A stretch of 64,000 nt of DNA from Puniceicoccaceae bacterium 5H (GTDB lineage: Bacteria > Verrucomicrobiota > Verrucomicrobiia > Opitutales > Oceanipulchritudinaceae), in assembly GCA_009772895.1 (NCBI GenBank), contig WOUP01000017.1:16737-80736 (forward strand), written 5' to 3'. Numbering within the stretch: the first letter of the stretch is position 1; each line of letters begins with the position of its first letter. The notes under the pieces are model-generated. The model was not told the DNA's origin, made no database searches, and worked only from the letters and a program-made list of their open reading frames with translations. A program made the position numbers and the translations under genes. This document shows, piece by piece, positions 36,776 through 44,700 of the stretch.

Positions 36776-36891
36776 GCCCCTAATAAACGCGGATCGGGGC
36801 GAGCTGTCAATCGGCTTACACCCAGGCTTGCAGCAAGTACTGTGCTAAGGCGCGAATTGTCGCTTGCCTCTCGGCGGAGGGTTCTATCACA

Positions 36892-37905
36892 ATGGCTGTC
36901 GTGGCGCACGTGAAGCACCTGAAAGACCGTCTGGCATACCGCCTCGTCCGGCCCTTGGCCGAGGGCGGGATGGGTATCGTTTACGAAGCGGAGCAGCAGG
37001 GTGCGGGCGGCTTCCGCAAGCGGGTCGCGATCAAGATCATCCGCGAGGAATACTCGGCGGTGCCGGAGTTTCGGAAGAACTTTGTGGGCGAGGCCCGCCT
37101 GGTGGCCAACCTGATTCACACCAACATCGTCCAAACCTACCACCTGGGGGAAATCCTCGGTCAATACTACATGGTGATGGAGTACGTGAGCGGGGTAAAT
37201 CTGGAAGAATTTATTCTGCAGCATCGTGCGTTGGGGCAGGCGATCCCGGTGGATCTGGCGGCGTTTATTGTCTCTCGCGTCTGCCGCGGCCTACGTTATG
37301 CCCACACCAAGACGGGTGATGATGACGAGGAAAACCTGGGCATCGTTCACCGCGATGTGAACCCGCGCAACATCCTCATCGCCTACGAGGGAGACGTGAA
37401 GCTGACGGACTTCGGCATCGCGAAAGCCGTCAACATCATGTACAACAAGGAAGGTGACGTGATTGCGGGCAAGGACGAGTACCTGTCGCCCGAACAGGCG
37501 CGCCGGGAAGTCACCGATGCCCGCGCCGACATTTTCTCCTGCGGGGTCGTGCTGCTGGAGATGATCTGCGGCACGAACATTTTTGAAGCCGAAACCGGGG
37601 CCCGCACACGGCACAACATCCAGCACATGCCGTTGCCCCGGATCGCTGAATACAACCGCTTTTGCGACCGACGCCTGGAAGCTATCCTGCAACGTTCACT
37701 CGCCCGGACTCGGGAGGAGCGTTACCAGACGGCACAGGAGATGCTGACTGCGCTGGAGCTATATCTATACAGTGACGGCTACGGCCCGACCAACGAAAAG
37801 CTCGCCGGCTACCTGGAGCAACTCTTTGCCGAAGGAAAGGCCTATGAGGACGATGTTTCTCGCAGGCCCGGCTCTTTTGGTCTGTCGGCACCGCGAGCCC
37901 GTTAA
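36892..37905 (+). CDS. Serine/threonine protein kinase, cytosolic
   Basis: A 337-residue Hanks-type kinase without transmembrane or sensor domain. The glycine loop is '[12 protein letters not shown]', with ATP lysine Lys48 in 'VAIKII', helix-C Glu67, catalytic loop 'HRDVNPRN' (153-160, Asp155) and DFG at 173-175. The Lys of the usual HRDLKPxN is Asn, a variant also seen in other bacterial kinases. The activation segment '[13 protein letters not shown]' is intact, so activity is plausible. It ends 18 bases before rpoN and is probably co-transcribed with it, suggesting a phospho-control link to sigma-54 functions, which is an inference. Confidence 0.88.
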   Translation: MAVVAHVKHLKDRLAYRLVRPLAEGGMGIVYEAEQQGAGGFRKRVAIKIIREEYSAVPEFRKNFVGEARLVANLIHTNIVQTYHLGEILGQYYMVMEYVSGVNLEEFILQHRALGQAIPVDLAAFIVSRVCRGLRYAHTKTGDDDEENLGIVHRDVNPRNILIAYEGDVKLTDFGIAKAVNIMYNKEGDVIAGKDEYLSPEQARREVTDARADIFSCGVVLLEMICGTNIFEAETGARTRHNIQHMPLPRIAEYNRFCDRRLEAILQRSLARTREERYQTAQEMLTALELYLYSDGYGPTNEKLAGYLEQLFAEGKAYEDDVSRRPGSFGLSAPRAR

Positions 37906-37923
37906 CCTCTTCTTCGATTTCTT

Positions 37924-39402
37924 ATGCCTTCACAAGGACTCTCCCAAGTCCAGAAACAGACCCAGTCTCTCGTTCTCGCGCCCCAGTTGCGCCAGAGCCT
38001 GAAGATTCTGCAGGTCCCTACGCTCGAGCTGCGCAACGTCATCCTCGAAGAGCTGCAAACCAATCCCGCCCTCGAGGAATTGCCGATGGACGAGATGAGC
38101 CTCGAGGCTCAGGTAGACAACAAGAGCGAGAAAAACGACCAGGACGAAGCGCCGGGCGACAACGGCTCGGCCGAAGGGGAGGGCGATCTCGATTTCAGTG
38201 AAGAGTTCAACATCCTGCGCAAGATGGATGAGGACTGGCAGAATTACTTCCGCGAGGAGTCGGGAGAATTCGAGTTTACGTCCGACGATGCCAAGCGCCG
38301 CCAGCACTTCTTCGACTCCCTGACCGGCGATACTTCGCTGCAGGAAAATCTGATGGAGCAGGCGCGGCTGCAGGAGACCGACGAAGAGACGATGGCTTCG
38401 CTGGAGTATCTGGTGGGCAGCCTCGACAATAACGGTTTCCTCAATATCAAGCTCAACGATGTGGCCCTGCTGGCCAACCTGCCGCTGAAGAAGGTGCAGG
38501 AAGCCGCGCGCCTGCTCAAGACGCTCGAGCCCGCCGGTATCGGAGCGGAAAACATCCGCGAGTGCCTGCTGATCCAGCTGAAGGCACAGGGCCGCAGCAA
38601 GAGCCTCGCCGCCAGCATCATTCGCGATCATTGGGACTTGTTGAAGCGCCGCCGCCTGCCGGACCTGGCGCGCAAACTCAGTGTTTCGGTCGACATGATC
38701 CAGAGTGCGGTGGAAGAGATCAGCCGCCTCGATCCCGCTCCGGGGCGCCGGTTCAGCGACGACACCAACCGGGTCATCGTGCCGGACGTCACGGTCGAGA
38801 AGGACGACAACGACGAGTGGATCATCCACCTCAACAACGATTACATCCCCCGCCTGCGCATCAGCACCGCCTACAAGCAGATGCTGGCCAAGGGCGCGCT
38901 GAAGGGGAAGGAAAAGGAATATATCCAGGACAAGTTCCGCAGCGGCAAGTTTTTGATCAACAGCATCGAACAGCGCCAACAGACCATCGAGCGCATCACC
39001 CGCGAGCTGTTGAAGTTCCAGGCCGATTTCTTCGAGCACGGCACCAGTCAGCTGCGCCCGCTCACGATGAGCCAGGTTGCCGATGCCGTGGGCGTGCACG
39101 AAACGACGGTCAGCCGCGCCATTGCCAACAAATACATCCGCACGCCGCAGGGCGTCTTCGAGTTCAAGTATTTCTTCACGCCCGGTTACCAGGGGCAGGA
39201 CGGCCAGGCCGTCTCCAACAAATCCGTCAAGGAACGCATCGCCAAGATCATCGAGGGCGAGCCGCCGAACAAGCCTTACAGCGACCAGGCGATCGTGGAG
39301 ATCCTCAAGGAAGAAGGCGTGAGCATCGCCCGCCGCACCGTCGCCAAGTACCGGGAAGAGATGGGAATCTTGCCGACCAACTTGCGCCGCCGCTACGCGT
39401 GA
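37924..39402 (+). CDS. rpoN: RNA polymerase sigma-54 factor
   Basis: A 492-residue sigma factor. Region I is Gln/Leu-rich ('QVQKQTQSLVLAPQLRQSLKILQVPTLELRNVILEELQTNPALEE'), region II is acidic (about 60-100), and region III has the core-binding and helix-turn-helix parts ('LTMSQVADAVGVHETTVSRAIANKYIRTPQG'). The RpoN box is 'ARRTVAKYREEMGI' near the C-terminus. It directs transcription at -24/-12 promoters with AAA+ activators. It lies 18 bases after the Ser/Thr kinase gene. Confidence 0.96.
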   Translation: MPSQGLSQVQKQTQSLVLAPQLRQSLKILQVPTLELRNVILEELQTNPALEELPMDEMSLEAQVDNKSEKNDQDEAPGDNGSAEGEGDLDFSEEFNILRKMDEDWQNYFREESGEFEFTSDDAKRRQHFFDSLTGDTSLQENLMEQARLQETDEETMASLEYLVGSLDNNGFLNIKLNDVALLANLPLKKVQEAARLLKTLEPAGIGAENIRECLLIQLKAQGRSKSLAASIIRDHWDLLKRRRLPDLARKLSVSVDMIQSAVEEISRLDPAPGRRFSDDTNRVIVPDVTVEKDDNDEWIIHLNNDYIPRLRISTAYKQMLAKGALKGKEKEYIQDKFRSGKFLINSIEQRQQTIERITRELLKFQADFFEHGTSQLRPLTMSQVADAVGVHETTVSRAIANKYIRTPQGVFEFKYFFTPGYQGQDGQAVSNKSVKERIAKIIEGEPPNKPYSDQAIVEILKEEGVSIARRTVAKYREEMGILPTNLRRRYA

Positions 39403-39547
39403 GGTATTAGCCTTGGTGATTCTCTGGTATCCGCTCAAGTTTATGGATATTGTTAACTAATAGCTCATCTTGAGTTGTCATGATCGAGGTAATCGTTCTA
39501 CTTAACGGTTCTTCAGCTGTTGAATAGCGTTACTCCTCCCCTGTGAC

Positions 39548-40228
39548 ATGTTTCTGGAAGATTCCCCCCATCTCCCCCCGCGCTTGCTCATCGACGCCTC
39601 CTCGCAACGCCTGCAGGTAGGTTTGCTTGGTGTAAATGGGCAATGGCATGCATTGAAATCGGCTGAGGGCGAGGCCCTCGAAACCCTGTTTTCCCTGACC
39701 CGCGAACTCCTGGACGAGGCTCGGCTCTCCGTTGCGGACGTCAGCGGCTTCGTGTTCTGCAAGGGTCCCGGGTCAATTCTGGGCCTGCGACTGGCCGCTA
39801 TGGCCATCGAAGGCTGGCGGGCGCTGGAGCCCAGTTCGCCGCCGCCGCTTTTCTGCTACCACAGCCTGGCGGCCGCGGCGGCCATCCACCATGCTCGCAC
39901 GCGCGCGCAAGCCTTTACCGTGATCTCGTTCTTTCGTCGCGGCCAGTATAACACGCTGCGTGTCGACGGTGGTGAGTTGGGACCGCTCGAGCTTTCGGAT
40001 GCGGACGATCTGGAGCTGGAGCTGCAGGCCGCCCCCGTCCTGCACATCCCGCAACGGCGTGTGAAGCATCCGCTGCCGGAAGGAGTGCAGGAGCTCGATT
40101 ACGACCTGCAGGATCTGGGGGAGGCGCTTTCCCTTTATCCAGATCTGATTGAACCGGCGGAGAAGGCCGAGGTGATGGTGCCGGTCGAGCCCGATTTCGC
40201 CAAATGGTCGGCTGAGCGACATCGCTAA
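39548..40228 (+). CDS. tsaB: TsaB-like protein (tRNA t6A biosynthesis)
   Basis: A 226-residue ASKHA-fold protein. 'LLIDASSQRLQVGLL' is the first strand pair and 'FVFCKGPGSILGLRLAAMAIEGWR' corresponds to the TsaB hallmark GPGSFTGLR, with Ile-Leu replacing Phe-Thr. TsaB supports TsaD in making threonylcarbamoyl-adenosine on tRNAs. The C-terminal half is divergent. It starts with ATG at 39548, 145 bases after rpoN, and is followed by alr 70 bases on. Confidence 0.75.
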   Translation: MFLEDSPHLPPRLLIDASSQRLQVGLLGVNGQWHALKSAEGEALETLFSLTRELLDEARLSVADVSGFVFCKGPGSILGLRLAAMAIEGWRALEPSSPPPLFCYHSLAAAAAIHHARTRAQAFTVISFFRRGQYNTLRVDGGELGPLELSDADDLELELQAAPVLHIPQRRVKHPLPEGVQELDYDLQDLGEALSLYPDLIEPAEKAEVMVPVEPDFAKWSAERHR

Positions 40229-40298
40229 AAGCTGCTTTTGTGCGTCTCCGCACAATTCCCATTGGCGGTTGCCGCGGGAGGCGTTCTAATGGACGGCC

Positions 40299-41447
40299 AT
40301 GTCACGGGCTCCGGAAAAGCTGCGGGCGTGGGCGGAAGTGGATTTGGGATCGCTGGAGCGCAATCTGGCGAGCATCCGGGCCGCCCTGCCGCCTTACCTC
40401 AAATACATTGCGGTCGTAAAGGCCGATGCCTACGGGCACGGTATGCCGGCGGTCGCCACGCGCCTGATGCGGGGGGGGGCGGACATGTTTGCCGTCGCCA
40501 ACCTCGCGGAGGCTGCGGCCTTGCGCGAGATCGGCACCGGCTGGCCTATCCTGCTGCTCAGTGCGGTTCTGCCCAGCGAAGATCGTGATCTGGTGACCTA
40601 CCAGGCGACGCCCACCGTCTCCGGCTACGAAGAGGTGGAGCGCTTCGGGCGTTTGGGCGAGCAACAGGGCAAGCCCTTCCACGTGCACCTCAAGGTCGAC
40701 ACCGGCATGGGGCGCCTCGGCATCTGGCACGACGAGGCGTTGGCGCTCTATCAGGCCATCGTCGCGCACCCGCACCTGTCGCTGGAGGGCATTTACACGC
40801 ACTTTTCCAGCGCCGATGTCGACAACGCCTATACGGTGGCCCAACGCGACTTGTTTGTGCGCACGTTGGAGCGCTTCCCCGGGCTCGACCCGAGCAAGGT
40901 GCTGATCCATGCCGACAACAGCGGTGGTCTGGAGACCTTCCCCCGCACCGGCATCTTCCGCGGGGTGCGCATCGGCCTGCTGCAGTATGGGGTGGGGCCG
41001 TATCCGCGTTCTCTGCTCGGCAGCGCCAAGGTCTACCCGGTCTTCAGCTTCCACGCGCGGGTGGGGCTGGTCAAATCGCTGCCCGAGGGGGCGAGCGTCA
41101 GCTATGGCCGCAGCTACACTCTCAAACGCCGCTCACAGCTGGCGGTGCTGACGGCCGGCTATGGGGACGGCGTGCCCACGACCTTGAGCAATCGCGGCGT
41201 GGTGTTGATCCGCGGGCAACGCTGTCCGATCATCGGCCGGGTGACGATGGACCAGACGATCGTCGACGTGACGGATCTCGACGGCGCGGTCGCACCGGGC
41301 GAGCTGGCCACGCTGGTGGGCCAGCAGGGGGACGAGCGCATCACGGTGGTGGAGTTTTCCCGCATGTCGGGCCAGGTGCCGTGGGAGGTTTTCTGTGGGG
41401 TGACGAAGCGGGTCGAGCGTCTCTATAAGACGGACACGGCGGTCTAG
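40299..41447 (+). CDS. alr: Alanine racemase
   Basis: A 382-residue PLP enzyme making D-alanine for peptidoglycan. The PLP Lys41 lies in 'YIAVVKADAYGHG', and 'KVDTGMGRLGIW' and 'LLQYGVGPYP' are present. The C-terminal domain carries the catalytic Tyr region 'LTAGYGDGVPTTLSNRG' and 'CPIIGRVTMDQTIVDVTDL'. The length is normal. It may be co-transcribed with tsaB upstream, a common neighbour arrangement. Confidence 0.95.
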   Translation: MSRAPEKLRAWAEVDLGSLERNLASIRAALPPYLKYIAVVKADAYGHGMPAVATRLMRGGADMFAVANLAEAAALREIGTGWPILLLSAVLPSEDRDLVTYQATPTVSGYEEVERFGRLGEQQGKPFHVHLKVDTGMGRLGIWHDEALALYQAIVAHPHLSLEGIYTHFSSADVDNAYTVAQRDLFVRTLERFPGLDPSKVLIHADNSGGLETFPRTGIFRGVRIGLLQYGVGPYPRSLLGSAKVYPVFSFHARVGLVKSLPEGASVSYGRSYTLKRRSQLAVLTAGYGDGVPTTLSNRGVVLIRGQRCPIIGRVTMDQTIVDVTDLDGAVAPGELATLVGQQGDERITVVEFSRMSGQVPWEVFCGVTKRVERLYKTDTAV

Positions 41448-41551
41448 GTATAAACGCTCATTTTAGCGGCGGTGGGTAAGTTCTGCCTAAACTTTTCGGG
41501 TGAGTGACAGATATATACTGATAGCGCGCATTCGTTTACTGCTTCTGTGTC

Positions 41552-42658
41552 ATGGCCTTCTTTAAAAATCTCCTGCGTAACAACGGCTTCAAGAAAGAGC
41601 GCCCGGAAACGACTCCGGCGCGGACGGTTGCGGCTACGCCCGAGGAGCCGGCCGCACCAGCCGAACGCCTGGATTTGACGCAGGAGAGCCCGGACATGGA
41701 CCCGCAAGAGGGCTTGCGGCAGATCACTTCGCGCTACAACCGCAATGTGAAGGAGTGCCTGCCAGTGGGGCGCGAGCAGGTGCTGAGCCGCGTGAAGGAA
41801 CTGGACAACCTGCCTTCGCTCGCTTCCCTGACCCGCACGCTGCAGGAGAACCTCTCCACCAAGGGGGCGGACCTGGAGAGCATCGCCGGCGTGATCGAGA
41901 AAGACACGGCGCTGACGAGCCGCATCCTCCGCCTGGCCAACAGCGCGTATTTTTCCCAAGGGCAGGAGCTGACTTCGGTTTTCGAAGCGGTTGCGCGCCT
42001 CGGCGTGCCGACGATCCGCAACATGGTGACGACGCACCGGGTGCTGCAGGACGCCCAGAACCTCGCGCCCAATTTCAACTGGCGGGTGCTATGGATGCAC
42101 AACGTCGCGGTGAGCATGGCGGCGGAAGACCTCTGCGACATCCTCGGGGTCGACTCGCCGCCGTTTTTGGCCGCGGGCGGCCTGCTGCACGACCTGGGCA
42201 AGATCATCCTTTCGGACCTCTATCCCGATCACTACCTGAAGGTGTTGACGCAGGCCTACGGCTCGGCCCGACCGCTGGTGCTGGAAGAGCGTTCGCTGTT
42301 TGGCACCGACCACGAGGAGGCGGGCGCCATCTTCTCCCGCGCGAGCGGCTTTCCGGAAAACCTGACGGCGATCATCGCCTTCCACCGGGCACCGGAAAAT
42401 GCGGGCGATTACCAGGTGCAGGCGTCGGTGGTGCAGCTGGCGAATTACTTTGTGAAGATCTTCGGGCTGGGCTTTAGCGGCGACCGTACCTTCAGCGTCG
42501 ACCACTATTCGGAGCTGAGCGGGTGGAAGATCATCCGCGCCGATGCCCAGGCGTCGAATCTGCGCTACCTCGAGCAGATGGATTCATTGCTCAAGGTAAG
42601 CCTCGACACCTCCCGGTCCAAGATCCAGCGCGCGCTGCGCACCTGGTTCCCCGGTTGA
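41552..42658 (+). CDS. HDOD domain-containing signalling protein
   Basis: A 368-residue protein. The N-terminal 65 residues are a charged, probably disordered linker. The HDOD domain (about 75-280) has 'LPSLASLTRTLQENLSTKGADLESIAGVIEKDTALTSRILRLANSAYF', 'AVARLGVPTIRNMV' and 'AAGGLLHDLGKIILSDLYPDHYLKVL'. HDOD proteins lack phosphodiesterase activity in most cases and take part in signalling and motility control. The gene is monocistronic and convergent with the SDR gene, whose stop lies two bases away. Confidence 0.88.
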   Translation: MAFFKNLLRNNGFKKERPETTPARTVAATPEEPAAPAERLDLTQESPDMDPQEGLRQITSRYNRNVKECLPVGREQVLSRVKELDNLPSLASLTRTLQENLSTKGADLESIAGVIEKDTALTSRILRLANSAYFSQGQELTSVFEAVARLGVPTIRNMVTTHRVLQDAQNLAPNFNWRVLWMHNVAVSMAAEDLCDILGVDSPPFLAAGGLLHDLGKIILSDLYPDHYLKVLTQAYGSARPLVLEERSLFGTDHEEAGAIFSRASGFPENLTAIIAFHRAPENAGDYQVQASVVQLANYFVKIFGLGFSGDRTFSVDHYSELSGWKIIRADAQASNLRYLEQMDSLLKVSLDTSRSKIQRALRTWFPG

Positions 42659-42660
42659 GG

Positions 42661-43350
42661 CTAGCCCTGCACGGTCAGGCTCTGGCCGTTGTCTTCGGGG
42701 GTCAGCTTCAGGATGTAGGGCACGGCCTTCTGGGCCCACTTTTCCGGCGTTGGCTGCTTTTTAGCCGCTTCATCCCAGATGCTGCGCAGCATCTCGGTGT
42801 TGACGGTGCCGGGGCTCAGGGGGATGACCGCCAGCCCGTCCGGGACTTCCTGGGCCACAGACTTGCTCAGGCCTTCGATCGCCCACTTCGTGGCGCAGTA
42901 GGGGGCCATTTCCGCAATGCCCATGCGGCCGGAGCCGGAGCTGAGGTTGATCACAATGCCCTTGCCGCGCTCGATCATCGCGGGCAGGAAGGCGCGCATC
43001 AGGCGGCTGACCGCGAGCACGTTGACCTCGAAGAGCTGGGCGAACTCCTCTTCGGGCACCTCCCACAGCGGCGCCCGTCGGTTGATGACCGCAGCGTTGT
43101 TGATCAGAAAGTCCGGAGCGCCGCCTTCGGAGAGCACGCTGGTCACCCAGCCCTCGACCGCGGCAGGGTCGGTCACGTCCAGGGCCGTCCAGTGATTGGG
43201 CGCGGGAAATTGTTCGGCCAGTTCGGCAATGGCATCCTGATCGCGCCCGCAGCCATACACGGTGTGCCCCGCCTGGGCGAAGCCTTCGGCCAATGAGCGG
43301 CCAATGCCCCGGGTCGCTCCAGTCACCACGATTCGATAAGGGTCTGCCAT
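42661..43350 (-). CDS. SDR-family oxidoreductase
   Basis: A 229-residue short-chain dehydrogenase. TGATRGIG is at residues 10-17, NNAAV at 84-88, 'INLSSGSGRMG' holds the catalytic Ser, and Tyr151/Lys155 are in YCATK. The end 'EDNGQSLTVQG' is shorter than in the SDR at 9524 and lacks its GG tail. Substrate unknown. It is divergent from the PhnP-like gene. Confidence 0.85.
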   Translation of the reverse strand: MADPYRIVVTGATRGIGRSLAEGFAQAGHTVYGCGRDQDAIAELAEQFPAPNHWTALDVTDPAAVEGWVTSVLSEGGAPDFLINNAAVINRRAPLWEVPEEEFAQLFEVNVLAVSRLMRAFLPAMIERGKGIVINLSSGSGRMGIAEMAPYCATKWAIEGLSKSVAQEVPDGLAVIPLSPGTVNTEMLRSIWDEAAKKQPTPEKWAQKAVPYILKLTPEDNGQSLTVQG

Positions 43351-43488
43351 GTCGGCATTCTAGTGCCCAAAGCCCCTGAGGTAAAGGAGGCTGCAGATTT
43401 CCTGCACCTGCACCGGCGGCGAGTGGTGGGGTAGCGCCGGTTAAGATACTTGCACTGCCAGGGCCGTTCTGGCCTGATGGAACAAGCG

Positions 43489-44307
43489 ATGGATATAGCT
43501 TTTCTTGGCACGGGGACTTCGCAGGGCGTCCCGATGATCGCACATGAGGCCGATGGGCTCGACCTGCAGGATCCGCGCAACTGGCGCACCCGCACGAGCG
43601 CCCACATCTGGATGGGCGGCCAGCGTCTGCAGATCGATGTCGGGCCGGAATTCCGCCTGCAGTGTCTGCGCAACCAGATCGACCAGGTGGACTATGTGTT
43701 GATGACGCATGGTCACGCCGACCACATCATGGGCATGGACGACCTGCGCCGCCACGTGGACCTGCGCGCCGGCAAGGCGTTGCCCGTCTACGGTAACCTG
43801 GAGACGCTCGAGCGCTTGCAGCAGGTCTTCCCCTACGCAATCCACGAGCAGGCCCCGGTGAAGGGTTACCCGGCCTTCAGCCTGCGCGAGTTCCCGTCCA
43901 CGCTGGACTTGCCCTGCGGCCGCATCCAGTCGACGCCGTTGCCGCATGGGCGTTCGGACACGTTGGGGCTGGTCTTTACGGAAAAGAAGACCGGGCAGAA
44001 GCTGGCCTATTTTACGGATTGCAAGGAGGTGACGCCCGCCGCGCGCGCCCTGGCTGAAAACGCCGACATCCTGGTGATCGACGCCTTGCGCCCGGAGCCG
44101 CACCCCAGCCACCTGCACCTCGACGGCGCGCTGGAGATCGCGCTGGCCCTCGGTGCGCGCCAGACCTTCTTCATCCATATGACCTTTGCGGTCGACCACG
44201 AGCGCTATAACGACACTCTGCCGGACAATATTCGGCTCGCTCACGACGGCCTCAAGGTGAACGTCGGCACGCTCGAAGAAACCACGCGGGAACCCGTCTG
44301 GGCGTAG
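43489..44307 (+). CDS. MBL-fold metallo-hydrolase, PhnP-like
   Basis: A 272-residue beta-lactamase-fold hydrolase. 'IAFLGTGTSQGVPM' opens the fold, the metal site is 'LMTHGHADHIMGMDDLR' (HxHxDH), and 'LPHGRSDTLGLVF' and 'YFTDCKEV' supply the further His and Asp ligands. It is related to PhnP (cyclic phosphate phosphodiesterase) and similar enzymes. The ATG at 43489 follows GGAACAAGCG; an earlier ATG at 43477 is possible. It is followed by the repeat-filled gap before gyrA. Confidence 0.85.
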   Translation: MDIAFLGTGTSQGVPMIAHEADGLDLQDPRNWRTRTSAHIWMGGQRLQIDVGPEFRLQCLRNQIDQVDYVLMTHGHADHIMGMDDLRRHVDLRAGKALPVYGNLETLERLQQVFPYAIHEQAPVKGYPAFSLREFPSTLDLPCGRIQSTPLPHGRSDTLGLVFTEKKTGQKLAYFTDCKEVTPAARALAENADILVIDALRPEPHPSHLHLDGALEIALALGARQTFFIHMTFAVDHERYNDTLPDNIRLAHDGLKVNVGTLEETTREPVWA

Positions 44308-44310
44308 CAG

Positions 44311-44600
44311 AGGCTGGTGGCACCCCTCCTGGGTGCAGTTGTTTGACCGCGGGCCCGGTGGTGTCGGTCGCTGGCGCGCCCTGAACCACCGGCTACAGGC
44401 TGGCACCTCTCCGAGGTGCTGAGATGCCGTTACGCTAGCGTCGGGCAGGAGGGTTTACGCGCGGATATTCATGGCTGAGTGTCTAGGCATCGCGTCCGGG
44501 CGTCCTGTGCTCAACCCAGGAGGGATTGTCGCTTATAGCCGGTGGTTGAGGCGGCGTCGGTCGTCGACACCGCCGGAATCTTGCCCCGTCCGGCAAGGCT
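44311..44600. repeat. Palindromic module field A (gap between PhnP-like gene and gyrA)
   Basis: The 393-base gene-free interval 44308-44700 holds two copies of a palindromic module in opposite orientation. The forward unit is 44355-44396 (arms CCGGTGGT and ACCACCGG), and the reverse unit is 44536-44578 (arms CCGGTGGT and ACCGCCGG, one mismatch). Small hairpins accompany them: GCACCC/GGGTGC at 44320-44336 and GCACCTC/GAGGTGC at 44403-44419. The modules match those at 63548-63592 and 63942-63983. No gene is seen. Confidence 0.8.
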
Positions 44601-44644
44601 TCTTGAAGAGTGCCAGCACGCATCTTCCGCCCCGCTCGCTGACT

Positions 44645-44677
44645 AAAAAAGGCAGGCCCTTGGTGGGACCTGCCTTG
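44645..44677 (-). terminator. Intrinsic terminator of gyrA
   Basis: On the minus strand AAGGCAGG and CCTGCCTT pair (extended inward), followed by a T-run, about 25 bases beyond the gyrA stop codon. Confidence 0.85.
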
Positions 44678-44700
44678 GAAAACGGGAACGGGGGAGGCGT

